This document shows, one piece after another, positions 32,569 through 42,099 of a DNA stretch of 64,000 nucleotides. Where the stretch lies: NCBI GenBank assembly GCA_003696955.1, contig RFGU01000026.1:48513-112512 (forward strand), given 5' to 3'. This DNA is from Deltaproteobacteria bacterium (GTDB lineage Bacteria > Myxococcota_A > Polyangia > Nannocystales > Nannocystaceae). Made by a program: the position numbers and the translations under genes. Below the pieces are notes generated by a model. That model saw nothing but the letters and a program-made list of their open reading frames with translations, searched no databases and was not told where the DNA came from. Each line of letters begins with the position of its first letter. Position 1 is the stretch's first letter.

Positions 32569-33411
32569 TCACCTGGCGCCGAGCAGCACCCCGCGTCCTT
32601 CGAGGTCGGCGAACAGTTCCGCGGCGACGGCGAGGTGATGGTCGTCGAGGGGCCGGCCCAAGGCCGCACATGCCTCGCGCAGTGCCGGCTCGACGGCCGA
32701 GCCGTCCTCCACGATCCGTCGCATGAGTTCCCATCCGAACGAAGAGAGCAACAGGTACCGGGCCTTGTACGCCGTGCGGTCGCGGTAGACCAGAAGCGGC
32801 GTATCGGCCTGCTCGGGCACCGTCCGGTCCTTCGGGTTGCGGGGCAGCCGGTGGAACCCGTAGTCGAAACGTGCAAGGCGCACCGATCCGTCCACGCGCA
32901 ACGGACGGTCGAGGGCCAGGGGGCGACCGGTGTGGGGTTCTCCCCCGGACGGCTCGTTGGCCACCTCGTAGTCGAGCAGCTCGTAGCGGCCGAGTTGCGC
33001 GAGGTAGGGGGGGACGTCGGGCGCGTCCGCCCATCGCGGTGCGACCCATGCGAGGAACTCGCCGGGCACGTCCCGCAGGTACGGGCTCTTGGGGCCGCGC
33101 TCGGCCATGAAGCCGTCGAAGTCGGCCCCGAACGCGGCGTCGCCCCGTCTCGCCACGGTACGTGGCATCAAGCCGCGGGTGGCGTTGCGCAGGCGGTTGT
33201 GGACGAGCCGGCGGTAGGTGACGAGGCGTCTCGGACCCGTGGCGAGCAGGGCTGCGCGGTCGGACGGTCCGAGGCCGAGATCGGCGAGGTAACGGTCCGC
33301 GTCGGCGGCCAGGCGCGCCGGCGCGTCCGGATCGACGCAGATCCGAAAGAGGGCCAGCACCCCGGGGGCTGCCTCCGGAACCGTCTCGGCGGTCGCATCA
33401 ACGGGTCGCAT
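32569..33411 (-). CDS. DUF2063-family partner of the MNIO oxidase (BufC/HvfC-like)
   Basis: A 280-residue protein. The N-terminal half has the DUF2063 pattern (LVTYRRLVHNRLRNATRGLM, FDGFMAERGPKSPYLRDVPG, YELLDYEVANEP), the domain that in known bufferin and HvfABC systems binds the precursor and delivers it to the DUF692 enzyme. The C-terminal about 90 residues (RYLLLSSFGWELMRRIVEDG) may be a winged-helix-like recognition module. Its ATG lies inside the last codons of the DUF692 gene (14-base overlap), so translation is coupled. It is the last gene of the minus-strand metallo-RiPP locus and is convergent with pyruvate carboxylase, 18 bases away. Confidence 0.85.
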   Translation of the reverse strand: MRPVDATAETVPEAAPGVLALFRICVDPDAPARLAADADRYLADLGLGPSDRAALLATGPRRLVTYRRLVHNRLRNATRGLMPRTVARRGDAAFGADFDGFMAERGPKSPYLRDVPGEFLAWVAPRWADAPDVPPYLAQLGRYELLDYEVANEPSGGEPHTGRPLALDRPLRVDGSVRLARFDYGFHRLPRNPKDRTVPEQADTPLLVYRDRTAYKARYLLLSSFGWELMRRIVEDGSAVEPALREACAALGRPLDDHHLAVAAELFADLEGRGVLLGAR

Positions 33412-34285
33412 GGCTCGTATGCTCCGTGTGGATCGAGCGTTGCCGATGCCGGGCGATGGCCGCCTCGTAGGTGGCGCGGATGCCGGCCAACTCGTCCACG
33501 AGTTCCTCGAGGGGCGGTAGGTTGTTGTCCCGCTCGAGGAGGACGGGCACCGGACCGGTGCGCTCGACGACCCACGCGAGCAGTTCGTGGACGCGGGGCT
33601 CGGCCCGCGCGCCGTGGGTGTCCACGTAGAGGTCGTCGTCGTAGCGCTCGTGGCCGGCGACGTGGATCTGGATCACGCGGTCGAGGGGCACCTTCGACAG
33701 GAAGTCCATGACGTCGGTGCCGTGGTTCTTGGCGTTGACCCAACAGTTGTTGACGTCGAGGAGCAAGCCGCAGTCGGCACGGCCGCATACCTCGGCGATG
33801 AACTCCGCCTCGTCGCGATCGCTCGCGCCGCCGTGGGCGTACCAACTGATGTTCTCGACGGCCATGGGACGACCGAGGTGGTCGCGCACGCGCATGACCC
33901 GTTCGGCGACGTGCCGCGCACTGGCGGTCGAGAACGGTACGGGCAAGAGGTCGTGGAGGAGCGTGCCTTCGAGCCCGCTGAAGCAGAGGTGATCCGAGTG
34001 CCAGGGGCTACCGGTACGGGAAAGGAAGTCCCGAAGCGTGTCGAGATAGGCCGGGTCGAAGGGGCCCGTGCCTCCGAGGGAGAGCATCAGCCCGTGACTG
34101 AGGATCGGGTGGCGATCGGCGATGCGCTCGAGCAGCGCGTGGGAGCGACCGCCGCGATGCATGAAGTTCTCGGGCGAGATCTCGAGAAAGTCGACGACGC
34201 CCTCGAGAGCACCTTCGGCGACGCGTTCGAGGTAGCGGCTTCGCAGGCCGAGGCCTACGCCCGTAGGGCCGTGGGGACGCTCCAT
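33398..34285 (-). CDS. DUF692 multinuclear non-haem iron oxidase (MNIO, BufB/HvfB-like)
   Basis: A 295-residue TIM-barrel enzyme of the MNIO family. The metal-binding segments are all visible: GVGLGLRSRYL, FLEISPENFMHRGG, LSHGLMLSLGG, WHSDHLCFSG, MAVENISWYA, LLLDVNNCWVNAKNHG, IQIHVAGH, DTHG and LLERDNNLPP. Characterised members use two or three irons and O2 to oxidise cysteines in ribosomal peptides, giving thiooxazole or oxazolone/thioamide groups that bind copper, or methanobactin-type groups. Here the likely substrate is the EGSCGG-repeat peptide encoded just upstream. It overlaps the DUF2063 gene and follows a hairpin that separates it from the precursor. Confidence 0.93.
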   Translation of the reverse strand: MERPHGPTGVGLGLRSRYLERVAEGALEGVVDFLEISPENFMHRGGRSHALLERIADRHPILSHGLMLSLGGTGPFDPAYLDTLRDFLSRTGSPWHSDHLCFSGLEGTLLHDLLPVPFSTASARHVAERVMRVRDHLGRPMAVENISWYAHGGASDRDEAEFIAEVCGRADCGLLLDVNNCWVNAKNHGTDVMDFLSKVPLDRVIQIHVAGHERYDDDLYVDTHGARAEPRVHELLAWVVERTGPVPVLLERDNNLPPLEELVDELAGIRATYEAAIARHRQRSIHTEHTSHATR

Positions 34286-34327
34286 GGAATCACCGGTGCG
34301 GGCGAAAAGAGCCTACGACGAAAGAGT

Positions 34328-34359
34328 CGAGCCCGCGACCTTTGGAGGGCGCGGGCTCG
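34328..34359 (-). terminator. attenuator-type hairpin between RiPP precursor and MNIO gene
   Basis: A perfect 10-bp inverted repeat, CGAGCCCGCG (34328-34337) and CGCGGGCTCG (34350-34359), with a 12-base loop. It starts 21 bases after the precursor stop and lies 42 bases before the MNIO start. There is only a short T-containing stretch after it, so partial termination or mRNA processing is more likely than a complete stop. Such a site would give more precursor than enzyme. Confidence 0.6.
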
Positions 34360-34380
34360 CAGGGTGCGTTCGGACGATCC

Positions 34381-34623
34381 TCAGGCGGCGCCGCCGCAAG
34401 AGCCTTCGGCCTTCTCGCCGCCGCAGGAGCCTTCGGCCTTCTCGCCGCCGCAGGAGCCTTCGGCCTTTTCGCCGCCGCAGGAGCCTTCGGCCTTCTCGCC
34501 GCCGGCCGCATCATCTCCGGCCGGTACCTCGGTGGCCGCCTTGTCCTTGCCGCAGCCGGAGACGACGAGCGTTCCGGAGCTCAAAATCGCGAGAGTCGCT
34601 GCAATGTCCTTGAGATTTGCCAT
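34381..34623 (-). CDS. lipoprotein-like RiPP precursor with four EKAEGSCGG repeats
   Basis: An 80-residue peptide. The first 24 residues form a signal ending in a lipobox (TLVVSGC, Cys24), then a polar spacer, then four identical nonapeptides EKAEGSCGG, then Ala-Ala at the end. Each repeat has one Cys in an EGxCG context, matching the EGKCG-type core motif modified by MNIO enzymes in bufferin-like and HvfA peptides (established for those families). The four repeat Cys, plus the lipid-anchored Cys24, are the only cysteines. A strong ribosome site AGGAGA lies ten bases before the ATG. I infer a membrane-anchored, copper-binding or metal-buffering modified peptide; the modification itself is not shown by sequence. 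Confidence 0.85.
   Translation of the reverse strand: MANLKDIAATLAILSSGTLVVSGCGKDKAATEVPAGDDAAGGEKAEGSCGGEKAEGSCGGEKAEGSCGGEKAEGSCGGAA
34391..34498 (-). repeat. four tandem 27-bp repeats encoding EKAEGSCGG
   Basis: Four head-to-tail 27-bp units (34391, 34418, 34445, 34472) differ at only two positions: A for G at 34399 in the first, and T for C at 34469 in the third. Near identity at third codon positions points to recent or ongoing copy-number change. This is coding repeat DNA, not a CRISPR array. Confidence 0.9.
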
Positions 34624-34692
34624 GTGTGTGTCTTCTCCTGTGGGTGTCCCGCAAGCGAGATGTCGGCGGGTTCGACGTCGGTGTGGCCGAGA

Positions 34693-34722
34693 ATGTTACG
34701 CCGGATCGGCGGTTCGTGTCCG
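34693..34722 (-). promoter_or_regulatory. candidate dedicated promoter of the precursor gene
   Basis: On the minus strand CGGACA (34722-34717), 18 bases, then TAACAT (34698-34693), with a run of seven A residues directly upstream like an UP element (34723-34730). It overlaps the last codons of the CDF gene and would start a leader of about 60 bases. Confidence 0.4.
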
Positions 34723-35733
34723 ATTTTTTTCACCGCTGGACTCGGCGCATGGGGCGCCGCGTTCCGAGGGCGGCCCCGCAGCCGGTGCGGATGCGGCGCC
34801 ACCCGCTGCGGAGGATGTCTTGGTGTCGGTGAGGCGGTGGCCGTGGCGCTCGATGACCTCTTCGGAGCCGCAGCCGCGGCACTCCGGTTCCAAGGTGGCA
34901 TGTTCGATGCCCCATTGGACCGCCAGGTGGCGGTGGACCTCGCGGAGGATCCGTTCCACGTCGTCGAGGGAGCGGTTGCACAGCTTGACGTGGGCCGTGA
35001 GCAGCCGCTCGCCGCCTCCCGTCTGCCACACGTGGACGTGGTGCAGTCCCTCGATGTCGCAGGCCGCGGTGCATTCGTCGGCGAGCTGCTCCACGTCGAG
35101 CTCCGCCGGCGCCGCCTCCATGAGGATGGCGAAGGCCTCGGTGAAGATCCTCCAGCCGACCCGCACGATGAAGAGCGAGACCACGAGGGACGCCGCCGGA
35201 TCGACCCACGGGGGCACCCCCCAGCGGGCGGCGATCCCGACGCCGACGACGATGACGCTGGTCAACGTGTCCTGGACCAGGTGAGCGAAGGCGCTGCGGA
35301 CGTTGAGGTCGTCGTCCTTGGCATGCCGGTGAAGCAGGAGGACGGCGGCGAGATTGGCGGCGAGACCGACGATGGCGATGGGCAGCATCAGGTGAACGTC
35401 GATCTCGCGGGGTGACAGTAGGCGGACGATCGACTCGCGCACGAGGAGCGTCACCGCAACCAAGAGCATCGCGCTGTTTCCGAGGGCGGCGAGGACCTCG
35501 AGGCGACGAAACCCGAAGGTGTGGCGGGCCGACGGCGGCCGGCGTGCGAAGCGCCGCGCGATCATGGCCAGCACGAGGGAAAGCACGTCGGTCAGGTTGT
35601 GTACGGCGTCGGAGAGAAGCGCGAGACTCCCCGACGCGATGCCGCCGACGAACTCCGCGACGACGATCGCTGCGTTCAGCAGGATCGACCACGCAAGGCG
35701 CCTGTCGACACGGTCGGCATGGTGGACGTGCAC
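34696..35733 (-). CDS. cation diffusion facilitator (CDF) metal exporter, CzcD/ZitB-like
   Basis: A 345-residue transporter with six hydrophobic spans. TM2 carries SDAVHNLTD and TM5 carries SAFAHLVQDT, the His/Asp pairs that form the transport site for Zn2+ (or Co, Cd) exchanged for protons. A cytoplasmic C-terminal domain (GLHHVHVWQTGGGERLLTAH) is typical, and the tail has a Cys-x-x-Cys (ECRGCGSEE) and His residues. I chose the GTG at 35733; the open frame reaches an ATG at 35850, but that would almost touch the divergent MFS gene. It lies 72 bases upstream of the RiPP precursor on the same strand, which links the locus to metal homeostasis. Confidence 0.88.
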   Translation of the reverse strand: MHVHHADRVDRRLAWSILLNAAIVVAEFVGGIASGSLALLSDAVHNLTDVLSLVLAMIARRFARRPPSARHTFGFRRLEVLAALGNSAMLLVAVTLLVRESIVRLLSPREIDVHLMLPIAIVGLAANLAAVLLLHRHAKDDDLNVRSAFAHLVQDTLTSVIVVGVGIAARWGVPPWVDPAASLVVSLFIVRVGWRIFTEAFAILMEAAPAELDVEQLADECTAACDIEGLHHVHVWQTGGGERLLTAHVKLCNRSLDDVERILREVHRHLAVQWGIEHATLEPECRGCGSEEVIERHGHRLTDTKTSSAAGGAASAPAAGPPSERGAPCAESSGEKNRTRTADPA

Positions 35734-35779
35734 GTTGCGGCTACTTTCGCAACGCCCACGACGGTTCGCAAATCGCAAA
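35734..35779. promoter_or_regulatory. candidate operator: dyad plus repeated TCGCAA boxes
   Basis: GTTGCG (35734-35739) and CGCAAC (35748-35753) form a perfect 6-bp dyad with an 8-base spacer directly before the CDF GTG. Two further CGCAAA boxes follow at 35767 and 35774. The region lies between the divergent CDF and MFS genes and could bind a metal-responsive repressor. No regulator gene is adjacent. Confidence 0.35.
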
Positions 35780-35856
35780 GGGGGCTCGCCCTCCCACACG
35801 AGCCGATCGGCGCCCCGAGGTCGACGGGAGGGCGTGCGGGCCGATAGCATCGGGCC

Positions 35857-37119
35857 GTGTCGCCCGACGCCGACGCCCGGTCGACCGGGTACGCCCGCTA
35901 CACCCTCGCGCTGCTGGCGGTATTGAATTTCCTCAACTACGCCGACCGTTACGTGCTCGGTGCGGTCCTCGAGCCGGTACGGGCGGAGTTCGGGTTGAGC
36001 GGCACGGAGGCGGGGCTGCTCGGCTCGGTGTTCATGGTGGTCTACATGTGCGTGGCCCCGCTCACCGGATACCTGGGCGACAGGGCGCGGCGTACACGGA
36101 TCGTCGCTCTGTGCGCCCTAGCATGGAGTCTTGCGACGGCGGCCACGGCCCTTGCGGGCAGCTACGCCCAATTGCTCGTGTTGCGGGCCCTGGTGGGCGT
36201 CGGGGAGGCGGGATACGCCGCCATCGCCCCGTCGCTGGTGGCCGACCGATTCACGCCGGACCGGCGTGGCCGTGCCCTCGCCTGGTTCTACCTTGCGATC
36301 CCGGTGGGCAGCGCCCTCGGATTCGTGGTCGGTGGGTTGGTCGCGGCGGCATGGGGGTTTCGCGCGGCCTTCGTCGTGGCCGGCGCGCCGGGGCTCGTCC
36401 TCGCGGCCCTGGCCTGGCGCCTTCCCGAGCCGCCGCGGGGCGCCCTCGATTCGGCGGCGCTGCGCCCGGCCGAGCCCTTGTCGCCGAGGGCGACGTGGCA
36501 GAGGCTCGTCCGCACGCCGGCGTGGGTCGTCAACACGGCGGCGACGGCGCTGATGACCTTCACCATGGGAGGCCTGGCGTTCTGGATGCCCGCGTTCCTG
36601 CAGCGCACCTACGATCTCGCCGTCGACCAGGCCAATCTCATGTTCGGCGGAGCGACCGTGGCGGCCGGACTCCTTGGGACGTTCGTGGGGGGCTACCTGG
36701 GCGATCTCCGGCAGCGCAACGATCCTGCGGGCTACTTCGTCGTCAGCGGGTGGGGGCTCCTCGTCGGTGCGCCGTGCGTGCTCGCCCTGCCGTTGCTCGC
36801 CGGGCCCGAGGCCGTCGTGGCCCTTTCCTTCGTCGCCGAGTTCTTCCTCTTCTTGAACACGTCGCCGCTCAATGCGGCCCTCGTCGCGTCGGTTCCCGCC
36901 CACCTTCGGGCCAGTGGGTTCGCCATCAACATCTTCCTCATCCATGCCTTCGGCGATGCGGTGTCGCCGACCTGGATTGGATGGGTGAGCGATCGCGTGG
37001 GGCTCGGGGTGGGGCTGGCCACGATGGCGGTCCCCGTGGCGATAGGCGGCATGCTCCTCGTGGCGTCGGCCCGCTGGGTCAGGCGATGGCCCGGGGGGCT
37101 CGCCCATGTCAGGCCGTAG
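35857..37119 (+). CDS. MFS transporter, Spinster-like
   Basis: A 420-residue major-facilitator protein with a GTG start and about twelve hydrophobic segments. The first span has LNFLNYADRYVLGAVLEPV, and GYLGDRARRTRIVALC is the loop 2-3 signature (GxLaDrxGrrx). The region RALVGVGEAGYAAIAPSLVA is typical of the Spns/Spinster group. Substrates in that group are lipids or organic acids; the specific one here is unknown. It is divergent from the CDF exporter, with 123 bases between starts. Its end overlaps the convergent GMC oxidoreductase by 11 bases. Confidence 0.88.
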   Translation: MSPDADARSTGYARYTLALLAVLNFLNYADRYVLGAVLEPVRAEFGLSGTEAGLLGSVFMVVYMCVAPLTGYLGDRARRTRIVALCALAWSLATAATALAGSYAQLLVLRALVGVGEAGYAAIAPSLVADRFTPDRRGRALAWFYLAIPVGSALGFVVGGLVAAAWGFRAAFVVAGAPGLVLAALAWRLPEPPRGALDSAALRPAEPLSPRATWQRLVRTPAWVVNTAATALMTFTMGGLAFWMPAFLQRTYDLAVDQANLMFGGATVAAGLLGTFVGGYLGDLRQRNDPAGYFVVSGWGLLVGAPCVLALPLLAGPEAVVALSFVAEFFLFLNTSPLNAALVASVPAHLRASGFAINIFLIHAFGDAVSPTWIGWVSDRVGLGVGLATMAVPVAIGGMLLVASARWVRRWPGGLAHVRP

Positions 37120-38881
37120 GCCGAGGCGCGGCACCCTCGGGGGGCGTTCGCGGGGGGATCCGATCCATCGCCCGTTCGGCGAGGGCTGCGATGGTCAGGC
37201 TCGGGTTGACGCCTGGGTTCGACGAGATCGCCGAGCCGTCCACGACGTAGAGCCCCGGATACCCGAAGACCTCGTGGTTGGCGTCGATGACGCCTTCGCT
37301 CGCATCGCGTCCCATGCAGCATCCGCCGAGGATGTGCGCGGTCGTCGGGATGTCGAAGAGGATCTCGGGGACGCCGGAGAGGGGCTCGCCGTCGAGCTTG
37401 GCGGCGACGCGACGCGCGATGGCCGTCGCTTCGGGGATCGTCGCCCGCGGCCGCGGTCCCTCGTCACGCCGGGTGGTCAAGCGTCCGGTCCAACGGCTTC
37501 GGACGATGCGAAGGGTACCTTCGACCGCTTGCATGTAGAGTAGGATGATCGAGTTGCGCGCGAGGTCGGGCGTCGCAAGGGCCCGCAGCACGCGAAGTGG
37601 ATGGCGCAACAGGTGCAAGATCACGCGCAGCAGCCGGACGAGGACGTTGCTGCCGGGCGCGTGGGGGCCAAGGAGGACGCGAAACACGTCCGACCCGGCG
37701 GCGTAGCGCACGGGTTCGACGTGGGCACCTTCGTCGAGATCGTAGATGGAGCCGATGGCCACACCCTTGCTGTGGTCCGTGTCGCGCCGTCGGCTCACGA
37801 CGTAGATGAGCGATTCTTGGTTCGTACGGATCCCACGGCCGAGCCGGTCCGAAAGCCGGGGGAGGCCGTCCGCGCGTTCCTTCATGGCGAGCAGGAGCTC
37901 GAGGGTGCCGAGGACCCCGGCTGCCAGGACGACGCGCTCGGCCGTGTGGCGTTCGCGCCGCCCGTCCTCGGACACGGCATCGACCACGTAGCCGCCGCGT
38001 TCGGCCGGGCCGAGATGCACGACCTTGCGGCCGCAGAGGACGGAGAGCCCGCCTCGCTCGGCCAGGTGCAGGTAGTTCTTGTCGAGGGAGTTCTTGGCGT
38101 CGTAGCGACACCCGAGCATGCAACCGCCGCAGCGAATGCACCCCGTGCGGTGCGGTCCGGCTCCACCGTGATAGGGGTCGGGCACGGTGACGCCGGGCTC
38201 GCCGAAGTAGATGGCCACTTCCGTGGGGCGATGACGGTCTGCGCGGCCGTCCTCCCGGGCGATTTCGGCCAGGATGTCGTCGGCTGGCGTCGAGAACGGG
38301 ACCCGTGCGACGCCGAGCATGGCGCGCACCCGTTCGTAGTAGGGGCGCAGTTCGTTCTGCCAGTCGGCGAGGTCGGCCCACGAGCCCTGGCGAAAGAAGG
38401 CTCCCTTCGGGATCGGATGGGTGCAGGCGTAGCCCAGGGATCCGCCGCCGTAGCCGGTGCCCGACAGCACGGTGACGTGGGGAAAGAACGTCATGCGGAA
38501 GATCCCGCGCGCGCCGAGGGCCGGGGCCCAGAAGTAACGCCGGAGATCCCAGTTCGTGTGGGGAAAGTCGGCGGGCCCGAGGCGCCGTCCCGCTTCGAGG
38601 AGGAGCACCCGATACCCCTTTTCGACCAGCCGGAGGGCGCACACGCTACCCCCGAATCCCGAGCCCACCACGATCCAGTCGTACTCGGGGAAGGTAGGCT
38701 CGGATTCGAGCGCCGGATGGGAGCCAGGAGCGGTCAGGGCGGACCGGAGAGTACACCGGGCCGGCGCGTGTGCGCATGGGCGCCGCTGGCCGGGAGCGGA
38801 CGGGGGCGCCGGCGCCCCGTGCCTTGAGTTCCGGCCGGCCGGTCGGTAGGTTGGTCCCGTGTCGGACCCCGCCGGCCCCAC
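37109..38881 (-). CDS. GMC-family oxidoreductase (cholesterol-oxidase-like)
   Basis: A flavoenzyme of up to 590 residues. The FAD-binding motif WIVVGSGFGGSVCALRLVEKG begins near residue 69. A cysteine cluster CIRCGGCMLGCRYDAKNSLD, the FAD segment TVLSGTGYGGGSLGYA and the C-terminal GLYVVDGSAISSNPGVNP are characteristic of the bacterial GMC/cholesterol-oxidase-like subgroup. It probably oxidises an alcohol such as a sterol or sugar. The start is unresolved: the only ATG/GTG/TTG before the FAD motif is the ATG at 38881, which lies inside the divergent kinase gene, and the first about 60 residues are Pro/Arg-rich and shadow-like. A rare CTG start near 38737 is possible. Confidence 0.82.
   Translation of the reverse strand: MGPAGSDTGPTYRPAGRNSRHGAPAPPSAPGQRRPCAHAPARCTLRSALTAPGSHPALESEPTFPEYDWIVVGSGFGGSVCALRLVEKGYRVLLLEAGRRLGPADFPHTNWDLRRYFWAPALGARGIFRMTFFPHVTVLSGTGYGGGSLGYACTHPIPKGAFFRQGSWADLADWQNELRPYYERVRAMLGVARVPFSTPADDILAEIAREDGRADRHRPTEVAIYFGEPGVTVPDPYHGGAGPHRTGCIRCGGCMLGCRYDAKNSLDKNYLHLAERGGLSVLCGRKVVHLGPAERGGYVVDAVSEDGRRERHTAERVVLAAGVLGTLELLLAMKERADGLPRLSDRLGRGIRTNQESLIYVVSRRRDTDHSKGVAIGSIYDLDEGAHVEPVRYAAGSDVFRVLLGPHAPGSNVLVRLLRVILHLLRHPLRVLRALATPDLARNSIILLYMQAVEGTLRIVRSRWTGRLTTRRDEGPRPRATIPEATAIARRVAAKLDGEPLSGVPEILFDIPTTAHILGGCCMGRDASEGVIDANHEVFGYPGLYVVDGSAISSNPGVNPSLTIAALAERAMDRIPPRTPPEGAAPRPTA
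38824..38852 (+). promoter_or_regulatory. candidate promoter TTGAGT-N17-TAGGTT
   Basis: TTGAGT (38824-38829) and TAGGTT (38847-38852) are 17 bases apart, and the kinase GTG at 38859 follows six bases later. The -35 box is identical to that before the metallophosphatase gene at 12196. Confidence 0.45.
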
Positions 38882-40320
38882 TCACCCGAACGCCGCGGTG
38901 GGCCTGGCGACGGGGCGGTTTCGCCCGGACACGGGCGAGTGGACCGAGGTCGACGAAGCCATGGCGGCGGTGCTCGAACGTCCCGAGGCGCCCGCATGGA
39001 CCACCGCGCTCGTGCGGCTCGGGCGCCACGTGCTCGAGACCCGGCAGGAGGCTTCGCGGGCGGTTCCCGAGGCCACGGGGGACCGTCGGTCGTGGGTGGT
39101 CTGGGTGCGACCTTCGGCGCACCCAGGTGACGTGGAGGTGGCGACGTTGCCGTTGCCTCCCTCTGCGGCCGCCGACGTGGTGGCCGCCCACGCCCGTTCG
39201 AGCCGGGCCCAACGGCTCGAATCCATCGGTCAGTTCGCGAGCGCCGTGGCCCACGATTTCAACAACCTCTTGGCGGCGATCCGCGTAACGGCGCACACCC
39301 TCGGCCATGAGATCGAAGACCCGCGCAAGCGAGAGGACTGTCGCCGGATCGTCGAGGCGACGGAGCGGGCCGCACGGCTGACCCAGGGACTATTGCACTT
39401 CGCGGGCCGGTCCGGCGGGCCTCGGACGCGGGTGGACGTCGCCGCCTTGTTGCGCGAACTTGCGACGATTCTGCCGAGCATGGTGGGCGAGGGCATCGAC
39501 CTAGATCTGTCGGTACCCGAAGAATCCCGTTGGATCGTCGCCGCGCGCACCCAGGTGGAGCAGGTCGTCATGAACCTGGTGCTGAACGCCAGGGAGGCCA
39601 TGCCCCGGGGCGGGCGCCTGCGGATCGGCATCGAGGCACTCACCGCGACCACCGATTGCGAGGAGCTCGGATGGGATCTCCCGGCCGGGGCCTATTTCGT
39701 GCTCTTCGTCGAGGACGAAGGGCCCGGGATCCCCCCGGAGCATCGGCAGGTCGTGTTCGAGCCGTACTACTCCACGAAGACCCACGACGGCCAACGCGGT
39801 CTCGGCCTCGGCCTCGCCACGGTCTACGGCGTCGCGCGCAGCCTCGGAGGGGACGTGCGCATCGACGAGGGGGGCAAGGGCGGGGCGCGTGTGGAGGTGG
39901 CGCTGCCCCAGGCCGAAGGGGGCGCGGACGTCGTGGCGGCCAAGGTAGCGTCACCCCGGCGCCGCGGTGGAACGGCCGTATTGGTGGTCGACGACGACGC
40001 GCTGGTACGCCGCACGACGGCACACTTCATCGAGGCGCTCGGCTATCGCGTCTATGAAGCGGAGTCGGGGATCGGCGCGCTTTCCGTCGTCGCAAGTCAC
40101 AAGGACGAACTCGAGGCGGTCCTGCTCGACATGATCATGCCCGGGATGAACGGCCGTTCGACGTGCCGGGCCATCAGGCGGATGGCGCCGCGCGTCCGCG
40201 TGCTCATCATGTCGGGCTGTACCACGCCGGGCGACACCGAGGCCGCGTTGGCCGACGGGGCCGAGTGTTTCCTCGCCAAACCGTTCGACCTCGACGATCT
40301 CGCGGCTCGGCTCGGTCGAG

Positions 40321-40346
<26 letters not shown>
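38859..40346 (+). CDS. soluble hybrid histidine kinase with C-terminal receiver
   Basis: A 495-residue protein without membrane spans. The N-terminal about 115 residues have no recognised sensor domain. The kinase core has the H box [20 protein letters not shown] (His about 132), the N box ([14 protein letters not shown]), and the ATPase motifs [13 protein letters not shown] and [19 protein letters not shown] receiver domain from about residue 380 has [12 protein letters not shown] and phospho-acceptor Asp424 in [12 protein letters not shown], with the C-terminal Lys in [12 protein letters not shown]. There is no output domain, so the signal must pass to another protein. It has a GTG start and overlaps the convergent ettA gene by 26 bases. 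Confidence 0.92.
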
Positions 40347-42000
<1,654 letters not shown>

Positions 42001-42099
42001 GGGAGGCGCAGCATACCCTTGCGGTGTGCGCCGTCGCCACGCGGTCGGCGACGGCGACGGGCCGGTGGCGGCGCGGCCCGGTTCGTCGCGGTCGGAGGA

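Noticed and set aside
34391..34498. Tandem 27-bp repeats as a CRISPR array
   Set aside because: They have no spacers and translate in frame to EKAEGSCGG within a gene; there are no Cas genes.
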